Source of the DNA: Acrocarpospora phusangensis
GTDB taxonomy: Bacteria > Actinomycetota > Actinomycetes > Streptosporangiales > Streptosporangiaceae
Reading direction: 5' to 3'
NCBI RefSeq assembly: GCF_016862995.1
Contig: NZ_BOOA01000034.1
Span: 28,370-92,369 of the forward strand
DNA: 64,000 bases
Shown here piece by piece: positions 62,492 to 64,000 of this stretch. How positions within the stretch are numbered: position 1 is the stretch's first letter; every line of letters starts with the position of its first letter. Both the position numbers and the translations under genes were made by a program. A model generated the notes under the pieces. The model was not told the DNA's origin, did not search any database, and saw nothing but the letters and a program-made list of their open reading frames with translations.

Positions 62492-63298
62492 GTGAATTTC
62501 CTGACGCCCCCGCTTCCGCCGTTACCGGCGGGACTCGACGCCAGGACCCCGAACGTGGCCCGCATGTACGACTACCTCCTCGGCGGCAAGGACAACACGC
62601 TGATCGACCGGGCCTGCGCGGACGAGGTGCTCCGGCGGGTCCCGCTGGCCCGGGAGACCGCCTGGGCCAACCGCCGTTTCCTGGGCCGGGCGATCAGGTT
62701 CCTGGCCGGGGAGCGGGACGTCCGCCAGTTCATCGACATCGGCGCGGGCCTGCCGTGCCGGGAGAACGTGCACGAGACGGCCCAGCGCGCCCGGCCGGAC
62801 GCCCGCGTGGTGTACGCGGACAACGACCCGGTGGTGCTGGCCCACGCCCGCGCCCTGCTGGCCAGGGACGCGCGCACCCGCGCGGTCGCGGGGGACATCC
62901 GCAAACCGGGCGACCTCCTGGCCGACAGGCAGGTCAGAGAGGTGATCGACCTGTCCGCGCCGGTGGCCGTGCTGCTGGCCGCGACGCTGCACCACGTGCC
63001 CGACTCGGCGGAGCCGCACCAGGCGGTGGCGGACCTGATGGCGGCGCTCCCGCCCGGCTCCTGCCTGGTCCTCTCGCATGCCCGGCGGCACCCGTCGCTG
63101 CTGCCGGTGGAGCGCATCTACGAGCGCGCCAGCGCCCCCGCCGTGCTGCGCGGGGACGCCGAGATCGCCGCCTTCTTCCACGGGCTGACTCTGGCCGAAC
63201 CCGGCCTGGTGGGCGTCCGCCGGTGGCGTCCCGACGACCTGATCCTGCCGTGCGACCCGGACGTCCCGATGCTCGGCGGAGTCGGCCTCAAGACTTGA
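62492..63298 (+). CDS. SAM-dependent methyltransferase, DUF574 family
   Basis: A 268-aa protein with the DUF574 (PF04672) signatures ARMYDYLLGGKDN, NRRFLGRAIRFL, QFIDIGAGLP (SAM loop), VVYADNDPVVLAHARALL and LSHARRH. This family is strongly expanded in Streptosporangiaceae and relatives, with largely unknown small-molecule substrates. The GTG start is 65 bp after the DUF296 gene; a promoter-like TTGACT lies near 62434. Its 3' end overlaps the convergent last gene by 11 bp. Confidence 0.9.
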   Translation: MNFLTPPLPPLPAGLDARTPNVARMYDYLLGGKDNTLIDRACADEVLRRVPLARETAWANRRFLGRAIRFLAGERDVRQFIDIGAGLPCRENVHETAQRARPDARVVYADNDPVVLAHARALLARDARTRAVAGDIRKPGDLLADRQVREVIDLSAPVAVLLAATLHHVPDSAEPHQAVADLMAALPPGSCLVLSHARRHPSLLPVERIYERASAPAVLRGDAEIAAFFHGLTLAEPGLVGVRRWRPDDLILPCDPDVPMLGGVGLKT

Positions 63299-64000
63299 TC
63301 TTGGTACGGCGGCTGTGCCGGTGGCGCGCGACCCGCTCCCGCAGCCGTCCCCGCATGACCTTGGCGCCCGCGCGGGCCCGGTCGCCGCCGTCCATGAGCA
63401 GCAGCAGGAACCGCCGCAGCAGCACGGGCGCCCGCCTGCGCACCTCGCCGAACAGGGTGAGCGCGCCCTCCTGCCCCCGCGCCAGCAGCGCCCGCCCTTG
63501 GTCGGCGGCCTCGTCGCGGCGGCGGATCATCTCCTGCCGGTTCTCCTCGGCCAGCTGCTTGCCGACCACGTCCGCGCCCGCCGTGAGCAGCACGACCACC
63601 ATCAGCGCGACACGGGTGCCGAGTTCGTCGACCCGGCCGTCCAGGGCGTACCTGCGCTGCTCGCGCCACCAGCCGACCCACGCGGGGCCGCCCTTGCCCA
63701 GGCCGGACAGCCCAGCCAGCCGAAGCCTGCGCCGATGACGGCGTACGCTGCCGGGATCCAGGGTGGTCTGCACAGCGACCGCCACCCCCCGGTTCCACTC
63801 CCGCGCGGCGATCTCGCCGGTACGCTCCCGCATCTGATCGAGCACGTCCCGCGCCTGCGCCAGAATGATCGGCACATCGGCCATCACCCTGGCCAACTCC
63901 CGGCAGCCGCCGAACCCACCGCCCGGCCCACCTCCGGACTCACCGCGGAATCCACGGGACTCAGCCTCGGATCCACGGGACCCACCGTGAAAACTACGGG
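63288..64000 (-). CDS. Hypothetical protein with Gly-rich leader, runs off the right edge
   Basis: The frame is open from 63288 to the window end. The visible part has a Gly/Ser/Arg-rich leader (about the first 35 residues), a charged helical region (DVPIILAQARDVLDQMRERTGEI), a hydrophobic segment (TRVALMVVVLLTAGADVVG) and a long basic helix-rich C terminus. The translation start may be at 63884 or 63896 (ATG or TTG), or beyond the edge. I do not recognise a family; one membrane or membrane-associated segment is likely. Confidence 0.65.
   Translation of the reverse strand, partial: RSFHGGSRGSEAESRGFRGESGGGPGGGFGGCRELARVMADVPIILAQARDVLDQMRERTGEIAAREWNRGVAVAVQTTLDPGSVRRHRRRLRLAGLSGLGKGGPAWVGWWREQRRYALDGRVDELGTRVALMVVVLLTAGADVVGKQLAEENRQEMIRRRDEAADQGRALLARGQEGALTLFGEVRRRAPVLLRRFLLLLMDGGDRARAGAKVMRGRLRERVARHRHSRRTKIKS

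Overview
The window is very GC-rich with strong third-position G/C bias, many GTG starts, ATGA/GTGA translational overlaps and many leaderless starts (TAnnnT box 6-8 nt before the start codon). Gene content (type II glutamine synthetase, alditol oxidase, wax ester synthase, DUF574-type SAM methyltransferase, CelR-type operators, GH9-CBM3c-CBM2 cellulase) points to a filamentous actinomycete, most like Streptosporangiales such as Nonomuraea. That placement is inferred from gene families, not from a marker gene. I see no rRNA, tRNA, CRISPR array, transposase or phage gene.

Region 1 (1-10079) is the right end of a non-ribosomal peptide synthetase locus that continues to the left. Five coding units overlap or nearly touch: an A-PCP-thioesterase-MFS transporter fusion (5' end missing), a stand-alone condensation protein, an A-PCP unit whose pocket reads as glycine, a C-A-PCP unit whose pocket has two acidic residues, and a second stand-alone condensation protein. 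The thioesterase has Cys in place of the usual Ser nucleophile and sits upstream of further modules, so the line cannot be read collinearly. This is the most likely source of unusual biology here.

Region 2 (10063-26610) is mostly metabolic: an RlmG/RsmC-like methyltransferase with a 14-copy 12-bp repeat inside the gene, alditol oxidase, a secreted FG-GAP protein, glnII with a candidate four-half-site GlnR box, a MetE-C-like methyltransferase, a VOC protein, a large LuxR-type ATPase regulator, a GMC oxidoreductase, a LigD-type polymerase, ribokinase, a CbiX-like chelatase and a DUF2203 protein. A TetR-family C-terminal relic lies between the FG-GAP gene and glnII.

Region 3 (26687-34777) holds membrane and regulatory genes: a small two-helix protein, a secreted protein coupled to a PrsW-type protease, a GNAT protein, a membrane protein followed by an alpha/beta hydrolase, a LacI regulator, and a tightly coupled ABC operon that ends in a 37-aa membrane peptide and appears to have lost its first gene.

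Region 4 (34778-47030) holds a GH30 glycosidase with a ricin-type lectin domain, an nsrR-hmp nitric-oxide defence operon with a 17-bp palindrome at its promoter, two small hypothetical genes, an aldo/keto reductase, a methyltransferase, a PaaK-like adenylating enzyme, PolX, a sulfite-oxidase-like enzyme and a WS/DGAT acyltransferase.

Region 5 (47072-56988) is an organic-acid uptake island: ActP plus DUF485; a second Na+/solute symporter with its own small subunit and a LytS/LytTR two-component pair; and DctA divergent from a CitA/DcuS-type kinase and regulator. Two promoters carry nearly identical Crp-like palindromes, and a third Crp-like palindrome lies between glnII and the MetE-like gene.

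Region 6 (56985-64000) holds a HIT protein and a cellulose locus: a CBM2 plus Calx-beta-like protein without a catalytic domain, preceded by two CelR/CebR-type operators, then a GH9 endoglucanase. A leaderless XRE regulator overlapping a DUF296 gene, a DUF574 methyltransferase and a Gly-rich hypothetical protein that runs off the right edge follow.
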